A DNA stretch of 5,782 nucleotides from Bacteroidota bacterium. GTDB lineage: Bacteria > Bacteroidota > Bacteroidia > Chitinophagales > Saprospiraceae. The stretch is taken from positions 1 to 5,782 of the forward strand of contig JAJRQS010000283.1 of assembly GCA_024280135.1 (NCBI GenBank), read 5' to 3'. The translations under genes and the position numbers were made by a program. This document shows positions 1-5,782 of the stretch, piece after piece. Every line of letters starts with the position of its first letter. Position 1 is the stretch's first letter. The notes under the pieces are model-generated. The model did not search any database. It was not told where the DNA came from and saw nothing but the letters and a program-made list of their open reading frames with translations.

Positions 1-78
1 ATTCGAATCTCTTTATCTCACTTGAACTTGCCAGAAGAATTGGACATTTTTGTAGATGTTTTGGAAAAGCATTTGTAG
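1..78 (+). CDS. C-terminal end of a probable class V PLP-dependent aminotransferase / cysteine desulfurase-like protein (5' truncated)
   Basis: Frame 1 is open from the first base to a TAG at 76-78 and encodes 25 residues beginning IRISLSHLNLPEEL and ending VLEKHL. The pattern R-(I/V)-S-x-x-x-x-N-x-x-E-E-(I/L)-D, followed by an amphipathic helix ending in a leucine-rich stretch, is typical of the last strand and helix of class V (SufS/NifS-like fold) PLP enzymes. In those proteins the small C-terminal domain closes over the active site. The catalytic lysine and cofactor-binding residues would lie outside the window, so the exact reaction (cysteine desulfurase, kynureninase-like or other) cannot be judged. 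The gene runs into the left edge and ends 3 bp before the stop codon of the opposing lipoprotein gene. Another PLP family, or an unrelated protein, remains possible because only 25 residues are visible. Confidence 0.6.
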   Translation: MRISLSHLNLPEELDIFVDVLEKHL

Positions 79-81
79 TCA

Positions 82-423
82 TTACTTTTTACGAGCCGCA
101 TCAATATAAACTTTAGTCTTAGCCACTGCACGGGTATAAACGGAATCCATTCGTACAGGATCACTTTCCAATCTAGCCTTTTGATCCACTAGCCAAATGC
201 TATCAATATCATGCAATTGGAATATCTGTTGGAAATAGCTGAACTTTAAGCTATCCCGCTTGTGGGTATTATTACGAACTTCACGAACAGCCGCATCTGC
301 AGTATGGATGTCTATCAGCACATCCACCATCTTCAAATCATCCTCAGAAAATTGAAAGGCATCTTCCCCCTTACAACCAGACCCAAGCAGAAGGACCAAT
401 AAACCAACAAAAAATTTATTCAT
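82..423 (-). CDS. Small DUF4296-like lipoprotein, 113 aa
   Basis: The protein starts MNKFFVGLLVLLLGSGCKGED, with a short basic n-region, a hydrophobic core and a lipobox-like LGSGC. Cys17 is the probable lipidated residue, although -3 is Gly rather than the usual Leu. The mature part (about residues 22-113) is highly charged and helical, with SEDDLKMVDVLIDIHTADAA near its start and a YFQQIFQLHDIDSIWL segment in the middle. That layout (a 'lhlAeaa' helix, then 'y..if..h.i....f' ) matches the DUF4296 family of small Bacteroidota lipoproteins of unknown function. The ATG at 421-423 was chosen because the signal peptide begins exactly there. The same frame stays open upstream to 693, but only through the tandem repeat, where all three minus-strand frames are open, so a longer start is very unlikely. 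There is no Shine-Dalgarno sequence, as is common in the phylum. The peptidase gene lies upstream on the same strand, separated by the repeat array and a hairpin, so co-transcription would depend on read-through. Confidence 0.8.
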   Translation of the reverse strand: MNKFFVGLLVLLLGSGCKGEDAFQFSEDDLKMVDVLIDIHTADAAVREVRNNTHKRDSLKFSYFQQIFQLHDIDSIWLVDQKARLESDPVRMDSVYTRAVAKTKVYIDAARKK

Positions 424-445
424 ATACAAAATGATAAACCCACGA

Positions 446-701
446 GCAAATAAACGCACGAGTGCAAATAAACGCAAAGCGCAAATAAACGCACAAAGCG
501 CAAATAAACGCACAAAGTGCAAATAAACGCGCAAAGCGCAAATAAACGCACAAAGTGCAAATAAACGCACAAAGTGCAAATAAACGCGCAAAACGCAAAT
601 AAACGCACAAAGTGCAAATAAACGCACAAAGTGCAAATAAACGCACAAAGTGCAAATAAACGCGCAAAGCGCACATAAACGCGCAAAGCGCACATAAACG
701 C
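446..701. repeat. 19-bp tandem repeat array, about 13.5 units
   Basis: The consensus unit is GCAAATAAACGCACAAAGT (19 bp). Units begin at 446, 464, 481, 500, 519, 538, 557, 576, 595, 614, 633, 652, 671 and 690, the last being partial. Units 1 and 2 are 18 and 17 bp and divergent (unit 1 has CGAG in place of CAAAG). Units 3-13 are exactly 19 bp. Units 13 and 14 share a GCACATAAAC variant. A still more degenerate copy (GATAAACCCACGAG) occupies about 432-445, next to the lipoprotein start. Two central types alternate: one reads GCAC-AAA-GTGC across the unit junction, the other GCGC-AAA-GCGC, and both are small inverted repeats. Homogeneous centre and diverged edges are what slippage or unequal crossing-over produces. 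The array fills most of the 317-bp gap between the peptidase and lipoprotein genes, and no gene is supported in it. Its function is unknown. Confidence 0.95.
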
Positions 702-732
702 AACCTCGATAGCTACCTAGCTATCGAGGTTG
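701..732 (-). terminator. Perfect hairpin downstream of the peptidase gene, probable transcription terminator
   Basis: Arm CAACCTCGATAGCT (701-714) is exactly complementary to AGCTATCGAGGTTG (719-732), giving a 14-bp stem with loop ACCT. An extra A-T pair would leave only a 2-nt loop. It begins 8 bp past the stop codon of the minus-strand peptidase gene (741-743), the usual place for an intrinsic terminator. In the minus-strand RNA the stem is followed by CGUUUAUGUG, which is not a clean U-tract, so termination may be weak or the hairpin may mainly protect the 3' end. A 9-bp direct repeat, GCTACCTAG, occurs at 712-720 and 732-740, so part of the loop sequence is duplicated beside the stop codon. 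Confidence 0.6.
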
Positions 733-740
733 CTACCTAG

Positions 741-3593
741 TTACTGTTTAACAACCTTCACAACACCAGCATGCGTATCCGTTTTGAGTTGCAATAAATA
801 CACACCCTTTTCAAGTGGAGTGATGGGCGTAATCGTCATGGACTGTGCACCCGTATTTGTTTGGATAGCAATAGTCCGACCCAATAAGTCAAAAAGGCGT
901 ACTTGGTACTTATCAGTACTAACACCATGAACCATAATGTCAAAATTATTAGTAAATGGATTCGGTTGAATAGTAAAAGCATTTTCTCCGAAAGGAGTAG
1001 TCGTTCCCGTTAAACATTTCGTTTTTATCGTTTGATTAACTTTTTGTCCGATGCCCTCCATACAAATGGCTTGCACCTCAACTTCGTATTCACTACATTC
1101 TTCCAAATTGCCAAATTGGTAGTCGCTTGTAACGGTACTCACTTCATTCCAATCTCCACCAACAAGACGGTGTTTGACTACATAACTAATATCATCTTCT
1201 ACATCATCCCAATCTAAATTAAAAGAATAATAGTTCAAATCATCAATTATTAAAGTATCAGGTCCTAAGCAATAGCCAGCTTCCTTGATAGTCACACAAT
1301 AGTCTTCTATTTCGCCAAATGAAGGTATATCACAGGCCGTTCCAACTGAACTAAATGACAAATAAACACGCATACGTGTATAGCCAGAGAGCGCATCGGG
1401 ATCAATCGTTATGTCAAAAGTACTCGCCTCATTGATTGTAAAATCTGGATTAAGGACCGTTTCTTCTTCTTGGAAGATTCCATCTTGATTATAATCAATC
1501 CAAATGCGTACATTTTCAGAGTAAATAGTCCCACCATAACCAGGCACTAGTGTTAATGAATAAGTTTCCCCTTTTTGTAAAGAGAAGTCTATATCAGAAA
1601 ATAGTCCGTAGGCATTGTTGGGTTCAGCACCAGAGATATTTTCAAAGACACCTTCTATTAATAGACTATCTATCCATTCATCACTATTTGAATTCGTAGA
1701 TACTTCACAGTAGGTTAAATCCAAACAAGCGCCACAACCTGTAGTTTTTGCTGTAATGGGCTCGCCAAACGGAATCTCTGGTCCATTACAATCCGTTCTG
1801 ATTCTGAATTGATACTTGGTACATTCCGCTAAGCCTAAAATAGAAGTGGTTAAGTCTGTTGTCGTTACCGAAGCCCAATTGGTATAAGGCTCAGGAGCAT
1901 ACTCAATAGTGTAAGATACTGCTGCTAAGACAGATTCCCATTTTAAGGAAACAGCTCCTTTTTCTACAGATGCCACCTGAAAACTATCAGGAATATCACA
2001 GCAACCATCAGTCATAAAAGTATAATTAGCTACCTCGCTTAACGAATCGGCACAGACAGACTGCAAGCCTAAAACATATTCCGTACAGCCTGTTAAGTTG
2101 TTTAATAGAAAAGGGCTAGTAATATCAGTATAATCTGTTGTATTACCTCCCGTTGTCACCGTAAGATTGACGCCATCATTCAAAGAGGCAAAGGTTAAAC
2201 TCGCTTCTTGGTCTGTAACATCTACCGTAGCTACTGAAAAAGGAGGAATACAAGCACCACACCCGCCCATCAATAATTGCATACTTTTATTAGCATTCAC
2301 TCGACCACCAGATTTGATTTCTCCCATCAATTGATCCGTTTTGTCCACGCCATCCAATATATAGCTTTTTACGAGTAAAGCCGCTGCAGCAGGATTACTA
2401 CTAGACAGATCCGCAATGTCTGAACAAGGTGCAGAATATAATAAACCAACAAGCCCCGCAGTCAATGGGGTGGCAAACGAAGTACCACTGGTCGTCGTAT
2501 AGCCACCACCTTGGGAGGTGGTATATATATTGTCACCAGGTGCTGCGACGTCAATGGTCTCTAAGCCCCAGGCCGAAAAGTTTCGACTATCATTGACATC
2601 CGTTGCCGTCACTGAAATCAAATAATCACTAGAACAGGCAGTAGGTAAATCTCCTTGTTGATCTACATCGTACGCAGAATTAGAAGTAGCACCGCAACTT
2701 AATATGCCCTCGACCCCAAGACTATCAAAAAAAGCACACCATAAAGGAGCTTCACTAGCTTGCGTAAAATCTGAACCCCACGAGGAATTAGTGGCAACAA
2801 CAAAAGCACCTTCGGCACCATTTGACTCATTATAGCGTTTCCGAAAATCTAAGACATAAGAATAGGCTTCAATAATAGCAGCTTCTTGAGCGACTCCGCC
2901 ACCGCCCACGACAGTCATTATCTTTACATTCCAGTTGGCTCCGACGCCTTGATTACCATCATTTCCAACAGCTCCGACCATTCCTGAACAATTTATTCCA
3001 TGATCGCCTACATCTACATTATTATTATCAAAGTCAATATTCCATCCATTAAAATCATCCACAAAGCCATTGTTATCATCATCTATACCATTTCCGGGTA
3101 TTTCAGCATAATTATGCCAGATATTAGCCTGTAAATCAGGATGATCCAGTTGAATGCCATCATCAATAACAGCCACTACGATAGTGTCCCCATTAGCGGT
3201 AACGCCACCCGTAGTCACATCCCATGCACCACCAGCGTCTATATTATCCCATTGCCATTGTTGATTATATAGAGGGTCGTTTGGTGTGATCCGTTGTTGT
3301 ATTTTGTGATTGACTTGCACGACCGATACTGCTGATTGCTCCCAAAGCTCTTTTACTAATCGTGGGGCCTCCATATTTCCATCATATTTAAGATGCCAAA
3401 TATTAAGATGCGGCGATATGAGTTTCGAATCAGTGAAAGTTATCGTTTCGCTTGCGCTAAAATGCTTCACAAAGCTTGAAACGTCTGTTTTGGGTTCAAA
3501 ACGAACCAGTACTTCGTTTGTAACATAATTTTGCTCTTGCGAGAAAACGGTCAAACTAATAGACAGAAAGAAAAACAGGAGTAGAAAGCGCAT
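741..3593 (-). CDS. Secreted S8 (subtilisin-family) serine peptidase with Fn3, GEVED and T9SS type A sorting domains, 950 aa
   Basis: This is an extracellular endopeptidase. Residues 1-18 form a Sec signal peptide (MRFLLLFFFLSISLTVFS). Residues 20-100 look like a propeptide region (NEVLVRF...). The catalytic domain covers about 105-440, with Asp144 in VAVIDDGIQLDHPDL, His198 in DHGINCSGMVGA, oxyanion Asn269 in ATNSSWGS and Ser372 in TTSGTSFATP, so the triad is complete. An Asp-rich stretch at 167-185 (NGIDDDNNGFVDDFNGWN) resembles a calcium-binding loop seen in related subtilases. Next come two Fn3-like modules (about 450-528 and 533-617), a GEVED domain (about 640-769, with IWIDYNQDGIF and GEIEDYCVTI), a third Fn3-like module (about 774-860) and a C-terminal Por/T9SS type A sorting domain (868-950: TIQPNPFTNNF, RLFDLLGR, KGVYLLQL). 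Each Fn3 module has a Cys pair 11 residues apart. The sorting domain predicts export through T9SS and removal or anchoring at the surface. The start is fixed by the signal peptide; no Shine-Dalgarno is present. The substrate is unknown. Confidence 0.95.
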   Translation of the reverse strand: MRFLLLFFFLSISLTVFSQEQNYVTNEVLVRFEPKTDVSSFVKHFSASETITFTDSKLISPHLNIWHLKYDGNMEAPRLVKELWEQSAVSVVQVNHKIQQRITPNDPLYNQQWQWDNIDAGGAWDVTTGGVTANGDTIVVAVIDDGIQLDHPDLQANIWHNYAEIPGNGIDDDNNGFVDDFNGWNIDFDNNNVDVGDHGINCSGMVGAVGNDGNQGVGANWNVKIMTVVGGGGVAQEAAIIEAYSYVLDFRKRYNESNGAEGAFVVATNSSWGSDFTQASEAPLWCAFFDSLGVEGILSCGATSNSAYDVDQQGDLPTACSSDYLISVTATDVNDSRNFSAWGLETIDVAAPGDNIYTTSQGGGYTTTSGTSFATPLTAGLVGLLYSAPCSDIADLSSSNPAAAALLVKSYILDGVDKTDQLMGEIKSGGRVNANKSMQLLMGGCGACIPPFSVATVDVTDQEASLTFASLNDGVNLTVTTGGNTTDYTDITSPFLLNNLTGCTEYVLGLQSVCADSLSEVANYTFMTDGCCDIPDSFQVASVEKGAVSLKWESVLAAVSYTIEYAPEPYTNWASVTTTDLTTSILGLAECTKYQFRIRTDCNGPEIPFGEPITAKTTGCGACLDLTYCEVSTNSNSDEWIDSLLIEGVFENISGAEPNNAYGLFSDIDFSLQKGETYSLTLVPGYGGTIYSENVRIWIDYNQDGIFQEEETVLNPDFTINEASTFDITIDPDALSGYTRMRVYLSFSSVGTACDIPSFGEIEDYCVTIKEAGYCLGPDTLIIDDLNYYSFNLDWDDVEDDISYVVKHRLVGGDWNEVSTVTSDYQFGNLEECSEYEVEVQAICMEGIGQKVNQTIKTKCLTGTTTPFGENAFTIQPNPFTNNFDIMVHGVSTDKYQVRLFDLLGRTIAIQTNTGAQSMTITPITPLEKGVYLLQLKTDTHAGVVKVVKQ

Positions 3594-3610
3594 AGACTAG
3601 ATTTAGGTGG

Positions 3611-3628
3611 TCAAATAAACGGATGAGT
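3611..3628. repeat. Solitary degenerate copy of the 19-bp repeat, upstream of the peptidase start
   Basis: TCAAATAAACGGATGAGT matches unit 1 of the array (GCAAATAAACGCACGAGT) at 15 of 18 positions. The match includes the 10-base run CAAATAAACG and the GAGT ending, which is otherwise confined to unit 1 in the array. It is followed by AAATA, which also follows unit 1 after a GC. It lies 17 bp before the peptidase ATG; unit 1 lies 22 bp before the lipoprotein ATG, in the same orientation relative to the gene. A chance match in AT-rich DNA cannot be excluded. Confidence 0.5.
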
Positions 3629-3640
3629 AAATATGAATGT

Positions 3641-3648
3641 CAAAAGTA
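3641..3648 (-). promoter_or_regulatory. Candidate -7 promoter box of the peptidase gene
   Basis: Read on the minus strand this is TACTTTTG, an exact match to the TAnnTTTG -7 consensus used by the primary sigma factor of Bacteroidota. It lies 47 bp upstream of the peptidase ATG, so transcription would begin about 40 nt before the start codon, and the repeat-like element at 3611-3628 would fall in the leader. The -33 TTG is not clear: at the expected distance there is only a GTG-type sequence (around 3669-3671). Confidence 0.4.
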
Positions 3649-3844
3649 ATATAAATTTCTGTTATGACCACACAGAAAAGTGATTATGCTCATTTTACGA
3701 CCTATTTTCGGGTTCGCACAAAAAAAAACAGCTATTTTTACTATAAATTAGGAAAAATTGTAATTACTTTGTGTTGACTTTCGTTTTTGCAGCAATATGT
3801 ACACTTCATATGGACACAAAAATTGTAAACGATAAACTAACTCA

Positions 3845-5782
3845 ATGAGAAATTTAATCGCCACCCTCGTTTTTATTGGTTTTTCTGTAATCGCTTTCGC
3901 TCAAACACTTTCAGAAGTAGCAGACAAGCAGTTTGACCTAAAAGCATTTGATCAAGCCATCAATTCTTACAGAAAGATACTTAAGGATAATCCTAAAGAT
4001 GTAAAAGCATTAACAAACCTAGCCGATGCGTACTTTTATACGAATAATATGAAAGAAGCTTTGGCAGCCTACAAAAAGGCTGTGGCTTTACCGGATGTAG
4101 ATCCTGAAGCAGTATTGCGTTATGGAAAAGCTTTTATGCGTAGCGGAGATTATTCCAATGCTGAAAAGACCTTTAAAGCTTACGCCAAAACCAATAAAAA
4201 AGTAGGAGAACACTACGAAAATTATGCTAAAATGGCAGCACAAACAGCAGGTCTGCCACCTTTCTATCAAGTGAAAAGAGAATATCTAAACACTAAGACT
4301 TCAGATTTCTCTCCTACTTTTTTGGGAGACCAAGTCGTTTATTCTTCGGCGCGTACAGATGTCAAAAGAAAATTAAAGACTAAGGATTGTGAAAACTGGA
4401 CTGGAAAATCCTATAACCAGCTATTCATCACCCAAACAGATAAGAAGGGATTTCTTCAAAAACCTGCCCTTTTATCTAGTGACCTAGCCTTCAACTATAA
4501 CGAAGGACCCGTTGCTTATAATGGTAACAACAATAAAATTGTCGCAATTACCAAAAATCAATTTGTGAATGGCCATACGCTTGAATCTAATTTGGAATCT
4601 AAAATGACCCTTCTTAATGCAAACTATCATAATGCTGGAACTTGGGGTAAAGCAAAAGCAATGGCTATTAATGAAGGAGAATATAGCTCTGGCTTTCCAA
4701 GCTTTTCACCTGATGGCAATACGCTGTTTTTCTCTTCGAACAGACCAGGAGGACAAGGTGGATATGACATTTACGTAAGTTACTACAAGGATGAACATTG
4801 GACAGAACCTAAAAACTTAGGAAGTCCAGTCAATACACCAGGAGATGAAATTACACCGTTTATGGATGGACGTACTCTTTTCTATAGTTCAGATTGGTTG
4901 CCAGGTCTGGGTGGATTTGATTTATATCGTGCAGAACAAGAAGGAGCCATTTCGATGGAAGGTTGGGACAAAGTATTCCATATGGGTACAGGCATAAACT
5001 CATCATATGATGATTTTGGATTCATTTACAACAATGCTAAGAATATTGGCTATTTTACCTCTAATAGAAGAGGTACGAAGTCTAGTGAGGACATCTTTCA
5101 AGTGACTAAGGTTTCGGATAAAATTGAAATTTTAGTATTGAATGCATCTGATAATACACCTCTGAAAGGGGTTACAATTGACTTTGCAGATTGTGGTGAG
5201 ACTGCTTTATATACCAACAAAAATGGCAAATCAATTTTCCAAGCTTTGGCTGGTTTAAATTGTGATGCAACGATTAAGAAAGCTGGATACAAAGCCCAAA
5301 AATTAAAAGTAGCTTCTTCTGGTAAGAAAAAATCCAAAAGCTATGTTGTTAAATTGGTCCAAGCGGGTGAAGAATACATTGGTAAAGTGGTTGATAGTGA
5401 GAATAATCAAGCTATTGAAGAGGTGTTAATATCTGCAACAGGTGCTGATGGCGTACTCAAAACGTTTTCTGATAAGAATGGAGAGTTTGTTCTTCCTTTA
5501 AAAAAGAATGAAACCTACACGGTTGCATATTCAAAAGCTGGATTTACGGATGTAGTGAATAAAGTAGAAACGGCAGATGGCGAATCACGTACAATTTTGG
5601 GTATCCAACCGATGAATAATGCATATTCGGATGTGGTCTTCACGGAAAAAGGTCCAAAAGCTAAGAATGTAAGTTTGGCGGAAGCAAAGCAAGCAGAAGA
5701 GGATGCAAAAAAAGCGGCCTTAGCAGCAAAGAAAGCGGAGGCTGTAGCAGCCAAACTTGCTGCTGCGGAAAAACTGGCGAAG
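3845..5782 (+). CDS. TPR / PD40 propeller / double CarboxypepD_reg-like envelope protein, PorE/OmpA-family-like (3' truncated, 646 codons visible)
   Basis: The frame is open from the ATG at 3845-3847 to the window edge with no stop. Residues 1-19 are a Sec signal peptide ending VIAFA, with no lipobox cysteine. TPR-like helices follow (about 21-135: FDLKAFDQAINSYRKILKDN, ALTNLADAYFYTNNMKEALA, VLRYGKAFMRSGDYSNAEKT). A PD40/WD40-like propeller covers about 145-420, with clear blades FPSFSPDGNTLFFSSNRPGG, DGRTLFYSSDWLPGLGGFDL and NIGYFTSNRRG. Two carboxypeptidase-regulatory-like beta domains follow (about 426-505 and 509-590, the second with GKVVDSENNQAIEEVLIS and SDKNGEFVLPL). From about 610 to the edge the protein is an Ala/Lys/Glu-rich helix. 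In this family an OmpA-like peptidoglycan-binding domain usually comes last and would lie outside the window. PorE (PG1058) of the T9SS has the order TPR-propeller-CRD-OmpA. This protein differs by a second CRD, a charged helical tail and no visible lipid anchor, so it may be one of the many paralogs and no gene symbol is given. Confidence 0.85.
   Translation, partial: MRNLIATLVFIGFSVIAFAQTLSEVADKQFDLKAFDQAINSYRKILKDNPKDVKALTNLADAYFYTNNMKEALAAYKKAVALPDVDPEAVLRYGKAFMRSGDYSNAEKTFKAYAKTNKKVGEHYENYAKMAAQTAGLPPFYQVKREYLNTKTSDFSPTFLGDQVVYSSARTDVKRKLKTKDCENWTGKSYNQLFITQTDKKGFLQKPALLSSDLAFNYNEGPVAYNGNNNKIVAITKNQFVNGHTLESNLESKMTLLNANYHNAGTWGKAKAMAINEGEYSSGFPSFSPDGNTLFFSSNRPGGQGGYDIYVSYYKDEHWTEPKNLGSPVNTPGDEITPFMDGRTLFYSSDWLPGLGGFDLYRAEQEGAISMEGWDKVFHMGTGINSSYDDFGFIYNNAKNIGYFTSNRRGTKSSEDIFQVTKVSDKIEILVLNASDNTPLKGVTIDFADCGETALYTNKNGKSIFQALAGLNCDATIKKAGYKAQKLKVASSGKKKSKSYVVKLVQAGEEYIGKVVDSENNQAIEEVLISATGADGVLKTFSDKNGEFVLPLKKNETYTVAYSKAGFTDVVNKVETADGESRTILGIQPMNNAYSDVVFTEKGPKAKNVSLAEAKQAEEDAKKAALAAKKAEAVAAKLAAAEKLAK

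Larger units (their letters stand above)
3594..3844. other. Divergent intergenic region (251 bp) between the peptidase and the TPR/PD40 gene
   Basis: No gene is supported here. The stretch is AT-rich and must carry the promoters of both divergent genes. On the minus strand a perfect TAnnTTTG box lies at 3641-3648, and a repeat-like element lies at 3611-3628. A run of nine A's covers 3720-3728. For the plus-strand gene no perfect box is visible: the closest is TTACTTTG at 3764-3771 (one mismatch to TAnnTTTG), which would leave a leader of roughly 65 nt. The sequence just before its ATG (GATAAACTAACTCA) is A-rich without a Shine-Dalgarno sequence, as is common in Bacteroidota. Confidence 0.7.

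Noticed and set aside
424..693. N-terminal extension of the lipoprotein, or a separate Cys/Phe-rich repeat protein, on the minus strand
   Set aside because: It is only the translation of the 19-bp tandem repeat, which is open in all three minus-strand frames; the lipoprotein signal peptide begins downstream at 423.
446..701. CRISPR array
   Set aside because: The units are contiguous with no unique spacers of regular length, and no cas genes are nearby.
3310..3528. Plus-strand open frame of 72 codons, and similar ones at 730-930 and 1032-1217
   Set aside because: They lie antisense within, or overlapping the end of, the well-supported peptidase gene and show no recognisable protein features.
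3720..3728. Run of nine A's as a terminator or phase-variable tract
   Set aside because: No stem precedes it on the plus strand and it lies outside any coding region, so neither role can be supported.
3774..3801. Sigma70-type promoter TTGACT - 16 bp - TATGTA ahead of the plus-strand gene
   Set aside because: It resembles the E. coli consensus, but the Bacteroidota primary sigma factor uses TTG/TAnnTTTG, so the match is probably fortuitous.
5098..5754. Minus-strand open frames at 5098-5337 and 5515-5754 (also 4088-4270)
   Set aside because: They are antisense to the TPR/PD40 gene; the Ala/Phe-rich one is simply the reverse of the Ala/Lys-rich tail.

Overview
The window looks like a chromosomal segment from a member of the Bacteroidota. 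The evidence is a secreted subtilase ending in a type IX secretion system (T9SS) sorting domain, a small DUF4296-type lipoprotein, a TPR/PD40 OmpA-family-like envelope protein, AT-rich start-codon contexts without Shine-Dalgarno sequences, and a TAnnTTTG-type -7 promoter box. The multidomain style (subtilase, Fn3, GEVED, Por sorting tail) would fit Saprospirales-like marine bacteria, but the sequence alone does not fix the order.

Layout. Positions 1-78 (+) hold the last 25 codons of a gene that looks like a class V, PLP-dependent aminotransferase or cysteine desulfurase. It converges, with only 3 bp between stop codons, on a 113-aa lipoprotein gene (82-423, -). Upstream of the lipoprotein is a 19-bp tandem repeat array (about 430-701). 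It is followed by a perfect 14-bp-stem hairpin (701-732) that sits just past the stop codon of a 950-aa secreted S8 peptidase (741-3593, -). A 251-bp intergenic region (3594-3844) separates this gene from a divergent gene (3845 to the window end, +). That gene encodes at least 646 aa of a TPR, PD40 propeller, double carboxypeptidase-regulatory-like-domain protein with an Ala/Lys-rich helical tail. It resembles the T9SS-associated protein PorE and related OmpA-family proteins, and is cut by the window edge.

How the parts relate. The peptidase carries a Sec signal peptide and a C-terminal type A sorting domain, so it should cross the inner membrane by Sec and the outer membrane by T9SS. The divergent protein is of the kind that anchors envelope machinery to peptidoglycan, but such proteins have many paralogs, so a direct link is only suggestive. 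The least ordinary part of the window is the repeat array. Each unit junction can form a short hairpin, the main stem variants are compensatory, and the imperfect ones become G-U wobbles only in minus-strand RNA. A divergent copy of the edge unit lies just upstream of the peptidase start codon. No RNA genes, CRISPR arrays or transposases were seen.
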